From positions 101,335,782 to 101,399,781 of the forward strand of contig NC_067473.1 in the NCBI RefSeq assembly GCF_947179515.1: a DNA stretch of 64,000 bases, in the 5' to 3' direction. Shown here piece by piece: positions 53,403 to 63,800 of this stretch. How positions within the stretch are numbered: position 1 is the first letter of the stretch; each line of letters begins with the position of its first letter. A program made the position numbers and the translations under genes. The DNA is from Apodemus sylvaticus. Its lineage: Eukaryota; Chordata; Mammalia; Rodentia; Muridae. The notes beneath the pieces were generated by a model. The model made no database searches and was not told the DNA's origin. It was given only the letters and a program-made list of their open reading frames with translations.

Positions 53403-53631
53403 CCAAATTGATTATTAAGTCAGCCAAGTGATGACCGAATGAATCAGTCTTGAGGAAAGATGGGAGTTTGGATCTTTAATGTCCCCAAAGGCCCATGTGT
53501 GGAAAGCCATGCTTGTGCCTACTGCCTGAGATGGCCAGAGAGCATGCCAAGTCCCTTGTGCTGATGAGAACTAGCCTGGATCCTTTGGCAAGACCAGCAA
53601 GTCCTCTTAACTGCTTAATCACTCTTCAGCC

Positions 53632-53840
53632 CTGACTCCCCGTTCCTTGAGACAGGATTTCTCACTGGCACAGAGCTTGCCAAGCAGGCTAGGCTGGCTG
53701 TCCTGTGAGCTCTAGCACTGCGTTTGCAAGCATGTGCCACCATGCCTAACTTTTTTAAAATATGGGTTCTGGGCATGGGACTCTGGTCTTCGTTATTGCA
53801 AAGCGAACATTTATCAACCAAGCTATGTCCCCAAGTCTTG
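53632..53840 (-). mobile_element. B4-like SINE
   Basis: The B1-like half (ttgagacaggatttctcact, gcatgtgccaccatgcctaa) is followed by an ID-like half (gcatgggactctggtcttcg, caagctatgtccccaagtc). Confidence 0.6.
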
Positions 53841-54173
53841 TTATGGCTTTTGTTCCATTTCCCTGAACCCTTAATGAGACTAAGTTATTAAGACTGTGTG
53901 ACCATTGGCTGTTCACATTCTCTCTCCTGTGAAGTGCCTGCTCAAACCTGGCCAGTGTTCCTGCACTTCCTCCCTTCCTGTAGAAGGAGCTCTTTAGATG
54001 TCCTGTATGCTATTCTGCTCACATCTATGTGTTACAATGTCACCTCTTTTTCTTTGCTTATTCTCCCATTTTCTTTGCTTATTCTTTGCTTGTTCTCCCG
54101 TTTATTTTGATGTGCAGAATTTCTTGGTATTCATGTCATAGATTTATCAACTCTTTTGGCTCATAGCATTGTT

Positions 54174-54368
54174 AAATATTTATTTATTCCATGTGTATGT
54201 ACGTGTGTCTGAGTGCTCAGAGAAACCATGCACTCAGAGGTGCCCTTGGAAGCCAGAAGATAGGTAATTTCCGGATGTGATCCCTCCAGTGAGGATTCTG
54301 GGAACCAAACCCAGCTCCTTTGCAAGAGCAGCATGTGCTCTTAACCTCCCGGCCATGTCTCCAGTCCC
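54174..54368 (-). mobile_element. B3-like SINE
   Basis: ggaagccagaagataggtaa, ggaaccaaacccagctcctt, tgcaagagcagcatgtgctc, ttaacctcccggccatgtct. Confidence 0.7.
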
Positions 54369-54399
54369 TTACTTGAAGTATTGCTAGAGCCTGTGACTC

Positions 54400-54780
54400 C
54401 TTCCCTCCCTGAACTCATGAGCCTACTGTGTTGTTCCTGACAGTTTTATGATTTTCCTATTCACATGTCATCTTCTGATCCACTCTGAGCTGGGTTTATG
54501 TATCACAGCAAGCAGGTACCTGTTTCTTCCCCACATAGAACACCAGACAGTCCAGTTCCATGTATTAGCGGGTAGTCCTTTCTCTGCACTTCTGCAGTGT
54601 CCAGGATATCATAAACTGGTTCCCCAAGTGTGTGGGTGTTTCTGGACTCTGCTCTATCAGTGAGTACTTTGTCTGGATTTACCCCAGCATCATACTTTTA
54701 GTTACCAAAGCTTATGAAAAGCCCGAGATCTGGCAGGACAGGTTTTCACCTTGCTCTTCTTCAGGAATGATGTCTTAGTG
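54400..54780 (-). mobile_element. Old L1 ORF2 3'-region fragment
   Basis: ctgatccactctgagctggg, tctttctctgcacttctg and accccagcatcatactttta follow the antisense text of the distal part of mammalian L1 ORF2. Diverged and truncated. Confidence 0.55.
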
Positions 54781-54795
54781 TTTGCTCCTTCATGT

Positions 54796-54796
<1 letters not shown>

Positions 54797-54832
<36 letters not shown>
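54797..54832 (+). repeat. (GT)n microsatellite
   Basis: About 17 GT units. Confidence 0.95.
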
Positions 54833-54836
<4 letters not shown>

Positions 54837-54895
54837 ATGAGAAGCTGATATTTAGGTTCTCTTTTACCTCAGAATTATTCATTGTTTTAAAAAAG

Positions 54896-55232
54896 AAAGT
54901 GTACTGTACTTTAGTGTTCTATAGTGTAGTATAGTATACTATAGTATAGTATAATGAACTGTGGGGCACTGTAGGGTAGTATACTGTAGTTTACTGTACT
55001 GTAGTGTAGTGCACTGTAGTGTAGTGTACTGTAGTATAGCATACAGTACTGTAGTATAGTGTAGTGTACTGGAGTGTTCTGTAATATAGTGTACTGTAGT
55101 GCAGTGCACCATAGTATAGTGTACTGTTCTGTAGTATAGTGTAGTGCACTGTAGTATAGTATACTGTACTATAGTGTACTGTAGTGTACTGTTGTGTAGT
55201 GTACCGTAGGGTTGTGTAGTGTAGTGTACAGC
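54896..55232 (+). repeat. Pentamer-based (TAGTG/TACTG/TAGTA)n tandem repeat
   Basis: About 340 bp made of TAGTG, TACTG, TAGTA and TATAG words, such as gtagtgtactgtagtatag. TAGTA/TACTA words are mutually complementary, so short self-pairing segments are frequent. It sits at the tail side of the reverse B3 at 55233. Confidence 0.9.
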
Positions 55233-55358
55233 GTATGCGTGCCTACAGAGTCCTGAAGACTGCTCTGGCTCTCCTGGAGCTAGTGTTAGAGGAGATTGCG
55301 AGCCCTCTGACAAGGATGCTGGAGACCGCACTCTGGTCCTTGGCATAAGCTCATAATC
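55233..55358 (-). mobile_element. B3-like SINE, diverged
   Basis: ctctcctggagctagtgtta, gattgcgagccctctgacaa, gatgctggagaccgcactct, tggtccttggcataagctca follow the reverse B3 order. Confidence 0.55.
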
Positions 55359-55404
55359 CTCTTTAGTATGTATTTAGTTCATTTTTAATGACTTTTGATA
55401 ACAT

Positions 55405-55546
55405 TTTACTTTATTTTTGAAACAAATTATCACATGATAGTCTAAGCTGGCCTGAAACTCACCATGTAATCAACTCACGGCCTGGAATTATGCTCCTGCC
55501 TCAGCTTCTGTTCTGAGTCACAGGTGTGATTCACAATGCCTGGCTA
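55405..55546 (-). mobile_element. Old B1-like SINE
   Basis: tttgaaacaaattatcacat, gtctaagctggcctgaaact, cctgcctcagcttctgttct, gattcacaatgcctggct. Confidence 0.65.
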
Positions 55547-55799
55547 ATTTCATCATTTGTGTGGTGAATGCCATGTAAGCCGTTTGTTTGGTTTACTCTC
55601 TGGTCTTTGGTGTTTGTCAGTGCCAGAGTTTAGTGTCTTAGAGAACTTGTTATTTTCCAACATGATTATTAGGCAATACCGTCTTGACAAATGCTAGATT
55701 CTTGAGGATTCTCGCCCAGCAAGAACCTCAGTCTTATGAAGATACTACAATGCTACAAAGTCTTTCCAGTCATGACTCCTTCCCCTCCCCTCACAGCAT

Positions 55800-55896
55800 T
55801 GTTAGGTCCCTCAGTGCCTGAGACTAAAAGTGGAGAAGGTGGACACTCTTGCTTTGTTCCTGATTTAAGAAGGAATGTTTCTGGATTTTCAGGTGC
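55800..55896 (-). mobile_element. Old L1 ORF2 fragment
   Basis: gtggagaaggtggacactct, tgctttgttcctgatttaag and gaaggaatgtttctggattt resemble antisense mammalian L1 ORF2. Confidence 0.5.
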
Positions 55897-55970
55897 TGTC
55901 CTTTTCTTTTTCTTTCTTTCTTTCTTTTTCTTTCTTTCTTTTCTTTTCTTTCTTTTCTTTTCTTTTTTTT
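55897..55970 (+). repeat. (TTTC)n tract, expanded L1 poly(T) side
   Basis: TTTC/TTTTC units directly precede the reverse L1 3' end, so this is probably its degenerate poly(A) tail read on the other strand. Confidence 0.9.
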
Positions 55971-56600
55971 TACACTCCAGATTTTATTCCCCTCTAGGTC
56001 CATACTCCGACTGTTCCACATCCCATACCTCCTACCCACCCCCTGTTTCCACAAGGGTGTAACCCCCTCACCAGACCTCTAAAATTCCTGGGGCCTCCAG
56101 TCTCGTGAGGGTTAGGTGCATCTTCTCTGACTAAACCCGGACCTGGCAGTCCTCTGCTGTATATGTGCTGGGGGCCTCCTATCAGCTGGTATATGCTGCC
56201 TGGTTGGTGATCCAGTGTCTAAGAGATCTTGGAGGTCCAGGTTAATTGAGACTACTGGTCCTCCTACAGGGTCACCCTCCTCCTCAGATTCTTCCAGCTT
56301 TTCCCTAATTCAACCACAGGAATCAGCAGCTTCTGTCCATTGGTTGGATGTAAATATCTGCATCTGATTCTTTCAGCTGCTTTTTGGGTCTTCCAGAGTA
56401 TAGTCATGCTAGGTCCCTTTTTGTGAGTGCTCCATAGCCTCAGTAATTAGTGTCAGGCCTTGGAGCCTCCCCTTGAGCTGGATCCCACTTTTGGACCTGT
56501 CGCCGGACCTTTTTTCCTCAGCCTCTTCCCCATTTCCATCCCTGCAGTTCTTTCAGACAGGAACAATTATGGGTCAGAGTTCTTGCTGCATGCTGAGAAC
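55971..56600 (-). mobile_element. L1/Lx-type 3' UTR, reverse strand, 5'-truncated
   Basis: ctccagattttattcccctc, ggtccatactccgactgttc, ctccaggtctcg-like and tatgctgcctggttggtgat text follow the rodent L1/Lx 3' UTR in antisense. No ORF2 domain is intact. Confidence 0.6.
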
Positions 56601-56751
56601 ATCCAACATAATGTATCCAATGAGAATGCTAGAAGCGGTGTGAGGATATAGAGGCAGTATTGATACTGCATTTAGTAAATGACTCCAAGGAATAAGTCCT
56701 AAAAAATATTGACCTAAGAAAAAGTGTGGAGATTCCTTTAAAGATATTGAA

Positions 56752-56870
56752 TAAAGCCAGACAGAGTGCTCACATCTGAAATTCCAGGACTCAGGGAGGC
56801 AAGGCATGAGTTCAAGACTAGCCTTGGCTACAAAGTACGTTCCAAGACAGCCTGGACTGAAGAGTGGTAT
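56752..56870 (+). mobile_element. Old B1-like SINE
   Basis: aaagccagacagagtgctca, gactcagggaggcaaggcat, gttcaagactagccttggct. Confidence 0.6.
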
Positions 56871-57290
56871 TGTAAGTCCCAGCAGAACTAACTGCATCCT
56901 CTTCCGCTGAGGCCAGAAAAAGCAGCCCCGGTAGAGGAAGGGGATCCAATAGCAGGCAACAGAGTCTGAGTCAAAGACAGCCCCAGTCGTTAGGGACCCA
57001 CACAAAGATCAAGCTGCAGACAGCCCCAGTCGTTAGGGATCCACACGAAGATCAAGCTACACATCTGCTACATATATGTAGGGAGCCTAGGTCCAGTCCA
57101 TACAGACAGGGCAGATTGGAACCCAGCGGGCAGGGGATGGAATTGGGAGGGTGATACCTTGACGAGAGGTCAGAGGGGGCTGCAATTGGTATTGTAAGGT
57201 AAATAAATAAATCAATTAATGAAAAACAAAGCAAAAAAACCCCTTCAAAATGAAAAAGTGACACCTTATTTTAAGAAACAAGCAAACAAA
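56871..57290. mobile_element. Lx-type L1 3' end with 5' inversion (twin-primed)
   Basis: Left part (56871 to about 57100) reads as Lx 3' UTR in antisense (gagtctgagtcaaagacag, atctgctacatatatgtagg, gagcctaggtccagtccata). The right part (about 57101-57290) reads in sense (gcaggggatggaattgggag, gcaattggtattgtaaggta, aataaataaat). A 43-bp tandem duplication starts at 56976 and 57019 in the inverted part. Confidence 0.65.
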
Positions 57291-57589
57291 TAAAAAACAA
57301 AGAAACAAAGAAACAAAGGAGAAAAGAAAAAAGCAAAGAAGGAGAGAAGGAATGAACTGGCCATCTACAATATTTCCATAGAACAAGCATGTGGGCCCAG
57401 TAGCCTTCCGGGCAGGTTCTGCTCACTATCCAAAAACACATCAATCTTACAGAAAGGCAATGAAGACTTAACAGTAAAATTTATGTATGCATTTTGCCAT
57501 TTGGCAATCTAGGCACAGTCTCACTAGAGGCACTAAATAAAATATAATGTATTTGTTCATGCTGTCTATTATTAGCAAACTACCATTTA

Positions 57590-57742
57590 ATTTTTAAAAT
57601 TGCATCTATTTATTTGTATGTGCACGCATGTGGAGGTTAGAGGACGTCTCTGGGAGTTGGTTCTTTTGTCCTACCAGGGATAGGGGACAGGTCATCAGGC
57701 ATGGAGGCAAGCACCTTAATCTGCTGACCCATCGCAGCAGCC
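57590..57742 (-). mobile_element. B3A-like SINE
   Basis: catgtggaggttagaggacg, tctgggagttggttcttttg, ggtcatcaggcatggaggca, cttaatctgctgacccatcg. Confidence 0.7.
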
Positions 57743-57754
57743 CACATTGTTAGG

Positions 57755-57960
57755 TTTTGTCTGTCTCCCTTCCCTTCCCTTCTCCCTTCTCCCTCTCTTC
57801 CCTTTTCCTCCCTCCCTCCTTCCATCTATCCCTCCCTTCCTCCTTTGATAAAGTCTCATCATATAGCCCAGACTGCTGTAGAACTCACTATGGAGCCCAG
57901 GCTAGCCTAGGATTAATTTTTCTCTTGCCCAACCTCCTAAATCCTTAGATTTTAGGTGTA
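57755..57960 (-). mobile_element. (TCCC)n tract and old B1-like SINE
   Basis: The pyrimidine tract at 57755-57842 is the expanded tail. The B1 part has gataaagtctcatcatatag, cccaggctagcctaggatta and a degraded end. Confidence 0.65.
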
Positions 57961-58099
57961 ATTTTTACACTTTTATTATATTTTAGAAATGCGATTTTCT
58001 TCTGGCAGTAAAACTTGGTGATATGATTGATAACTCTTCTTTCAAATATGTTTGGCATGTTTATTTTATACTCTGATTTTGATAGTCCTAGCATTTAAA

Positions 58100-58244
58100 A
58101 CTTTTTTTTTGAAACAAGAATTCACTTTAGCCAAGACTGGCCTGGAATTTACTCTATAGACCAGGTTGCCATCAAACTTATGTCAATGCTCCTGCCTCAA
58201 CCTTCTCAGTATTAGGATTATAGGTGTGTACCATCATGCTTGGC
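58100..58244 (-). mobile_element. Old B1-like SINE
   Basis: gaaacaagaattcactttag, agactggcctggaatttact, tcctgcctcaaccttctcag, taccatcatgcttggctc. Confidence 0.65.
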
Positions 58245-58255
58245 TCCAATGCTAT

Positions 58256-58392
58256 TTTTAAATTTTAAATTAATTTATCTTTGGGGAAATAGGGGGAGCT
58301 ATGGAGGTCAGAAGACAACTTTTAGGAGTCAGTTCTTTCCTACCATTGTGTGGTTCCGAGCATCAAAGTGGGGTCACCCTCCCACTGCCCCC
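58256..58392 (-). mobile_element. B3A-like SINE fragment
   Basis: atggaggtcagaagacaact, taggagtcagttctttccta, gtgtggttccgagcatcaaa. Confidence 0.6.
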
Positions 58393-58761
58393 ATGCTGTT
58401 TTTAGCCATGTTTGCAGCCTCTTCTCCCCTTGTCTCAGAGTGCATGTCTGTTCACTTTACTCACCGAGTTCCTGTGGCTTAGGACTTTATCATAGGAATT
58501 CTTGGAGCAGAACTTGTGCTGTGTGTCCAGGGACTCTTATAGTTTTATAGTGCTGCACAACTAGAAAGTAAATTCTTGAGTGACAGGCTCCACACAAGAG
58601 CCACAGACTATCTAAAACACCTCAGTGTTACCCATGGGAAATGTCCCTTCAAGTTGTTGGTCAGGGGAGTCCAAGAGACTTCCAAAACAATGGCGTTTTC
58701 ATGGCCCTTGGCTGCCTGCTCTGGGACTCTGAAGTCAGACCTTACATCTAAAGATGCCACA

Positions 58762-59286
58762 CACACACCTCCAAAACTTTAACCCAGATTTGCTCCTGCC
58801 TAAAGGAAATACAGGGACAAAGTGTGGAGCAGAGACAGAAGGCAAGGCCATCCAGAGACTGCCCACCTGGGGATCCATCCCACATGCAGACACCAAACCC
58901 AGACACTATTGTAGATACCTATAAGTGCTTGCTGACTGGAGCCTGATACAATTGTTTTCTGAGAGGGTCTGCCAGGTCCTCACCAATACAGATGTGGATG
59001 CTCGCAGCCGACCACTGGACTGAGCACAGGGACCCCAGTGGAGGAGTTAGGGGAAGGACTGAAGGAGCTGAAGAGGCCTTATCTGGCATCAATGGGAGGG
59101 GAGGCCCTTGGTCCTGTGAAGACTTGATGCTCCAGTGTAGAGAAATGCTAGGACGGTGAGGCAGGAGTGGGTGGGTGAGTGGTAGAAACAGTGTAAGGGA
59201 GGATGGGATGGGGGTTTTCAGAGGGGAAACTGGAAAAGGGGATAACATTTGAAATGTAAACAAATAAAATATCTTATTTGAAAAAA
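58762..59286 (+). mobile_element. 5'-truncated L1 (3' UTR) with 12-bp target-site duplication
   Basis: The insertion is about 525 bp: gggatccatcccacatgcag, caccaaacccagacactatt, ggaggggaggcccttggtcc, a G-rich tract, aacatttgaaatgtaaacaa, AATAAA-like and poly(A). The exact duplication aaagatgccaca lies at 58750-58761 and 59287-59298. Confidence 0.95.
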
Positions 59287-59298
59287 AAAGATGCCACA

Positions 59299-59790
59299 AA
59301 TTATAGACATGGAATGTGGAGGAATCGAGCTGGAACTGACTTGGAAATCTTCTCCCTGAGGACTGTTCTCAGAGTATCAGAATGTGCTGTGCAAGCTGCT
59401 GAGGAAGAGGACCTCCATGTAGTCCTTCCCACCTGTAGTGCATGACTCAGGTGGATGACTGCTCTGGCAAGAGAGCCACCATGGTGCAATGATGGCTCTT
59501 CTATCTTGGGGGTTACCAACAGTTGTCGAATTAGACTTTGGACCCTCTCAACGGGAGAGAACTGACACCCGTCTTTTTATTTTTGACTACTGGGCTAACA
59601 AAAACTAAGGTGCAAACTTTAATGAGAACAAAATTTTATAGTCTCAGGAGAAACAATTTTTTTGCCCAGTGTCACTGCTAAAGAATGTACCTTCATGCAG
59701 GGTGGAATGTTTTCTCTAGGCTGCTCTTTTCCTGATAATGAGGTTCTTTTACACTTTTATTATAGTTTTACTTATTTATTTATTTTGGGA
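59299..59790. other. Gene-free intronic sequence
   Basis: No gene or confident repeat is recognised. Confidence 0.35.
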
Positions 59791-60209
59791 GCGTGTGTGT
59801 GTGTGTGTGTGTGTGTGTGCTTGTGTGTGTGTGTATGCATGTGTGTGCATGTGTGTATGTATGTGTGTATGTATGTGTGTATGTGTATGTGTGTGTATGT
59901 ATGTGTATGTGTGTATGTATGTGTGTATGTGTATGTGTGTATGTATGTGTATGTATGTATGTGTATATGTGTGTATGTATGTGTATGTGTGTATGTGTGT
60001 GTGTATGTGTGTATGTGTGTATGTGTATGTATGTGTGTATGTATGTATATGTGTGTATGTATGTGTGTGTATGTATGTGTAGGTGTGTATGTGTGTGTAT
60101 GTATGTGTGTATGTGTGTGTATATATATATGTGTGTGTTTGTGTGTGCGTGCACACGTGTGTGTGTGTATGTGTGTGTATATGTATGTGTGTATGTATGC
60201 ATGTGTGTA

Positions 60210-60250
<41 letters not shown>
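59791..60250 (+). repeat. ~460-bp (GT)n/(GTAT)n microsatellite
   Basis: Alternating GT with frequent TATG words (tgtgtatgtatgtgtg) and a pure GT run at the end. It lies on the tail side of the reverse B3A at 60251. The 175-223 codon frames over it are artefacts. Confidence 0.98.
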
Positions 60251-60251
<1 letters not shown>

Positions 60252-60373
60252 AGAAGACAAATTTCAAGAGTCCAGTTTTTGTCTTCCACCATGTGGGTTG
60301 TGGGGATTGATCTCAAGTAGTTATGTTTGTTAGCGGGCTCCTCTGCCAACTGAACCATCCTGAGGTCTTTGAT
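60251..60373 (-). mobile_element. B3A-like SINE
   Basis: cagaagacaaatttcaagag, tccagtttttgtcttccacc, gtgggttgtggggattgatc, actgaaccatcctgaggtc. Confidence 0.7.
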
Positions 60374-60389
60374 CATGGAGTTCTTTGGA

Positions 60390-60770
60390 GTCAGTATTAG
60401 TTCCCTGATGCTGCTATAACAAAGCACCATGAGCTAGATGGCCTATCATGAGAGAAATTTATTCTTCACAGTTCTGAGGTCAGGGAAGCTGAGGTTAGTG
60501 CAGGTGGGGCCAGCCTTGGAGGAGGGGATTCCTACACCCAAGGGACTGTCAGCATCATTGTCTTCCTCCGCCTCTGTCACCACCTGACCTTCTTCTTAAA
60601 TGGCTGTCTGCTCTCCTCTTCTCTGAAGGACACCAGTCACATTGAATTTTAACCCTCTGTAATGGCGTTGCCTTTAGCCTGTTTCCAACTAAGGTCGTAT
60701 TTAAAAATCTGGGGTGAGGACTTTAGCATATCTTCTGGAGGGACATAAATTAATGCATGGCAAACTCTAA
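60390..60770 (-). mobile_element. MLT1-like MaLR LTR
   Basis: gatgctgctataacaaagca, agaaatttattcttcacagt, tctgaggtcagggaagctga, acaccagtcacattgaattt follow reverse MLT1 landmarks. Diverged. Confidence 0.55.
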
Positions 60771-61079
60771 TCCATGGAGAGAGGTGTTTAAAACCAGTTC
60801 TATACAAGCGTGCTCTGGGGACCCATATCGCTGGGAATTGATCAGAACTGAAAATGCTCAGCACAGCACTTCTGGAATACTGAATGAAACTACCTGAAGG
60901 CGGAGCTCAGGTGTCTGTATGTTAATAAACATATGCTCCAAACCCACCACCCACTGCCCTAGATCTCATTGCCTGGTTTGTGTTGCCTTGGGTCTGGCCT
61001 CCGAGGCATCCCTACATTAATACGCCTGCTTACAAAATAGTTTATACTGATTACATCTTCAAATCTAAAAGAATCTTTG

Positions 61080-61262
61080 AGCCGGGCAGTGGTAGCGCAC
61101 ACCTGTAATCTCCTCACTTTGGGAGGCAGAGGCAGGCAGATTTCTGAGTTCGAGGCCAGCCTGGTCTACAGAGTGAGTTCCAGGACAGCCAGGGCTACAC
61201 AGAGAAACCCTGTCTCGAGAAAACCAACTCCAAAAAAACCAAAAAGTATTAAATAAATAAAT
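61080..61262 (+). mobile_element. B1 SINE
   Basis: gagccgggcagtggtagcgc to agaaaccctgtctcgagaaa, with an AATAAATA tail. A near-identical aatctttga duplication flanks it (about 61070 and 61265). Confidence 0.9.
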
Positions 61263-61609
61263 AAAATCTTTGAAATTCATAAAAATATCAGAAACACACT
61301 GCAACAGTGCATTATTCTTGATACAACAACAACACTATTCCTTTCTGCATAAATACACACGCTATTTCCCACGGAACCATCTGAAGGTAGCTGCAGACAT
61401 CCCCAGTCAGCGTGTCACTCAAGGGCAGGGTTATTGTCCTGTGCCAGTGGCATTTAGATGTGTTCATCCCCATACTTCTTTATTCTTAAAAAAGAAGAAG
61501 AATTGGGAGAGAAAAGTTCCTTCTTCCCCCAAACTTTTGGTTATCTAGCTTTATCTTTCAAGATTTACCACATTAAAATGAAAACAAAGGCATTCTGGAG
61601 TATGTATAT

Positions 61610-61680
61610 ATTTATATTTGAGTTTTTGAGAGAACTCATCATTTGGCCCAGACTGCCCTTGAACCTGCTATGTAGTTAAG
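61610..61680 (-). mobile_element. B1-like fragment
   Basis: tttttgagagaactcatcat, ttggcccagactgcccttga; truncated by the next SINE. Confidence 0.5.
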
Positions 61681-61900
61681 GATGGAGATGGCTCAGCAGG
61701 TAGACGCAGTTGCTGCCAAGGCTGGCTACCTAAGTTTAATCGCAGGGACCTACATGATGATGGGAGGAAAAAACAGCTTCCCAGAGCTGTCCTCTGGCCT
61801 CACACAACTAACATGGCAAAGACTAGCACACACATAACACACACTCAGATGGAGAGAGAGGGAAAGAGAGAGAAAATAAATACACTTTAATTTAAAAAAG
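61681..61900 (+). mobile_element. B3A-like SINE with CA/GA tail
   Basis: gatggagatggctcagcagg, tacctaagtttaatcgcagg, gacctacatgatgatgggag, agagctgtcctctggcctc, then CA- and GA-rich tail and aataaatacactttaat. Confidence 0.75.
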
Positions 61901-62159
61901 AAAATCACATTCCCAGAACACAAAAAGTGTTAAGGAGGTCATTGTACCTCTCTTCCAGTCTCTTCCACATCGAGTTGGTTGCCATGTGAAACTGGAAACC
62001 TTGTTAAGGAAGGGTGATCTCCGTTTCACTTTAAATGGATCTTCTATCCACACATGAGAACATCATGCTGTGGTCATTTGGAAACTGTGATATGTTTTAT
62101 TATTCAGCATAAAAAATGAAGTTCATGAATGTCAGCTTTAATCTCATCAGAAAGTCCCT
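61901..62159. other. Gene-free intronic sequence
   Basis: Nothing recognised. Confidence 0.3.
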
Positions 62160-62275
62160 GCGGGCTGCAGAGGTGGCTCTGCAGTACAGTATTTCCTGAG
62201 CAAGCCTGAGGCCCCGGTTCTCATCCCAGCAGCCTTGTTGTCTCTTACCTCAGTATTGAGGAGGCAGGCATGGCA
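62160..62275 (+). mobile_element. ID/B4-type fragment
   Basis: cgggctgcagaggtggctct, gcaagcctgaggccccggtt, ctcatcccagcagcc. Confidence 0.5.
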
Positions 62276-62344
62276 GTATCCTTAAGGCTGGCTAACCAGC
62301 CAATCGGACTGAGCTGGTGAGCTCCAGTTTGTCTTAGGAAATAA

Positions 62345-62515
62345 GGTAGACACAAGATATCTTATCAGGTAAAGGTAGTAGGGACCTGAGTTCAATCCCT
62401 GGAACCCACACGGTGGGCTCTTCAAAGTTGTCATTGACCTCTCTCTACACACACATACCAGGTGACTGTGTACATGCACACACACACACACAAACACAAA
62501 TAAATTTAAATGAGT
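62345..62515 (+). mobile_element. B3A-like SINE
   Basis: gacctgagttcaatccctgg, aacccacacggtgggctctt, tcattgacctctctctacac, then CA repeats and an aaataaatttaaa tail. Confidence 0.7.
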
Positions 62516-63241
62516 TTTTTTTTGGTTGTATGTAACTGGGTGAGCAATCTGCACAATCTACATCTTCATCCCCAAACCTAAACACTTGCTGAAAGATTTA
62601 CCGCAGTTATTTTCTATGCTAGAGTAAGTTGGGATATCCTGTCAGGTGCTGCTGGAAATCACTGTCCCCTTTTTATCTTTTGTGTTTGAGGTTTGAAGAT
62701 ACCATTCTTATTGTAAAGATTGAAATACTGACTCAAAGATGTCTGGGACAACACTGACTTTTAGGGAGTCTTGGTCCAACAGCTCAGCACTGGTACCAAA
62801 TTAGCAGGTTTTCTAGTCTCTCCTCCTCAGCCCTTGGTGGCTCCTGTGTCACTACAGCATGACTCATGGCAGCCAAGGGGCTTTGGATTCATCTATATCT
62901 AAGAGAACTGAGAGTCTCCCTATAGAAGAAGACAAGAAAGTTCTTCTACAGAGGCCCCTAGAAAGCATCTTTGAGTTTGCTCACCAGCCTGTCCTTCTAT
63001 CATTACTACAGCAGAGAAATGGGATATGCAAGTGACTTAAAACAGCCAGGACCCACCAAACATCTGAGGATAGGTCCACTTCACTGAGCACAGGGGCCAC
63101 TGGAGTTGAGGGGATAGGGCAGAGGAGGAGAGAATATTGTGGGTCCCTTTCCAAAGTAAGAGCCAGCTGAATGGTGGACTACAAAAACCGCAGACACCTA
63201 CAAAGGAATCTGTCGGTATCCACAATTCTATAAAACACTTC
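62516..63241. other. Gene-free intronic sequence
   Basis: Single-copy-like text with no recognised exon or repeat. Confidence 0.35.
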
Positions 63242-63410
63242 ACTGGACTCGGAAGATGGCTTGTTGAATAAAGGCACTTGCTGCCGAGCTTGTTGACCTG
63301 AGCTTGATCCCTGGGACCCACCGTGGAGGAAGGAGAGAACTGACTCCCACAAGTCGTCCTCTGGCCGTACATGTGTGCTGTGACACTCATGTGCCCACTC
63401 TACCGCAACT
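63242..63410 (+). mobile_element. B3A-like SINE
   Basis: actcggaagatggcttgttg, aggcacttgctgccgagctt, gacctgagcttgatccctgg, cgtggaggaaggagagaact, cccacaagtcgtcctctggc. Confidence 0.8.
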
Positions 63411-63689
63411 TTACTGAGTTCCTGCAATGCGGCAGATACTGCCCCACACTGCCTGTCACAATGCAGACACAGCACATAGCTTTGTAAGCCACCACTGTGG
63501 GCGAGTATAGGTGACAGGAAGCCATCTGCAGGCACTGGCGTCATGGCATTCTCTATGTAAATAATAATTTCATACAAGGTCAGCATGACAGTGCCTTTCC
63601 CAAATGATGGACTTATAACCCAGGGTTTCATAGCCTTCCCTGGGCCATTGTCAGTCAAAGGCAGCCAAGTCACGATGGGGTCAGTAGCA

Positions 63690-63800
63690 CCATCTGGTCC
63701 TGGATGAGTAGGACTCTTGATTATAGATTCAGATCTTTGCTGAGCTGTGACACCCTGGGCGAAGAACTGAACTTCTCGGAGCCCCCAGGGGGCACCATGG
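63690..63800 (+). mobile_element. MIR-like ancient SINE
   Basis: agctgtgacaccctgggcga and gaactgaacttctcggagcc match the MIR core (tgtgaccttgggcaagt ... taacctctctgagcct). Confidence 0.6.

Noticed and set aside
59662..60333. 175-223 codon Cys/Val- or His/Thr-rich proteins on both strands
   Set aside because: Pure translation of the GT/CA microsatellite in several frames.
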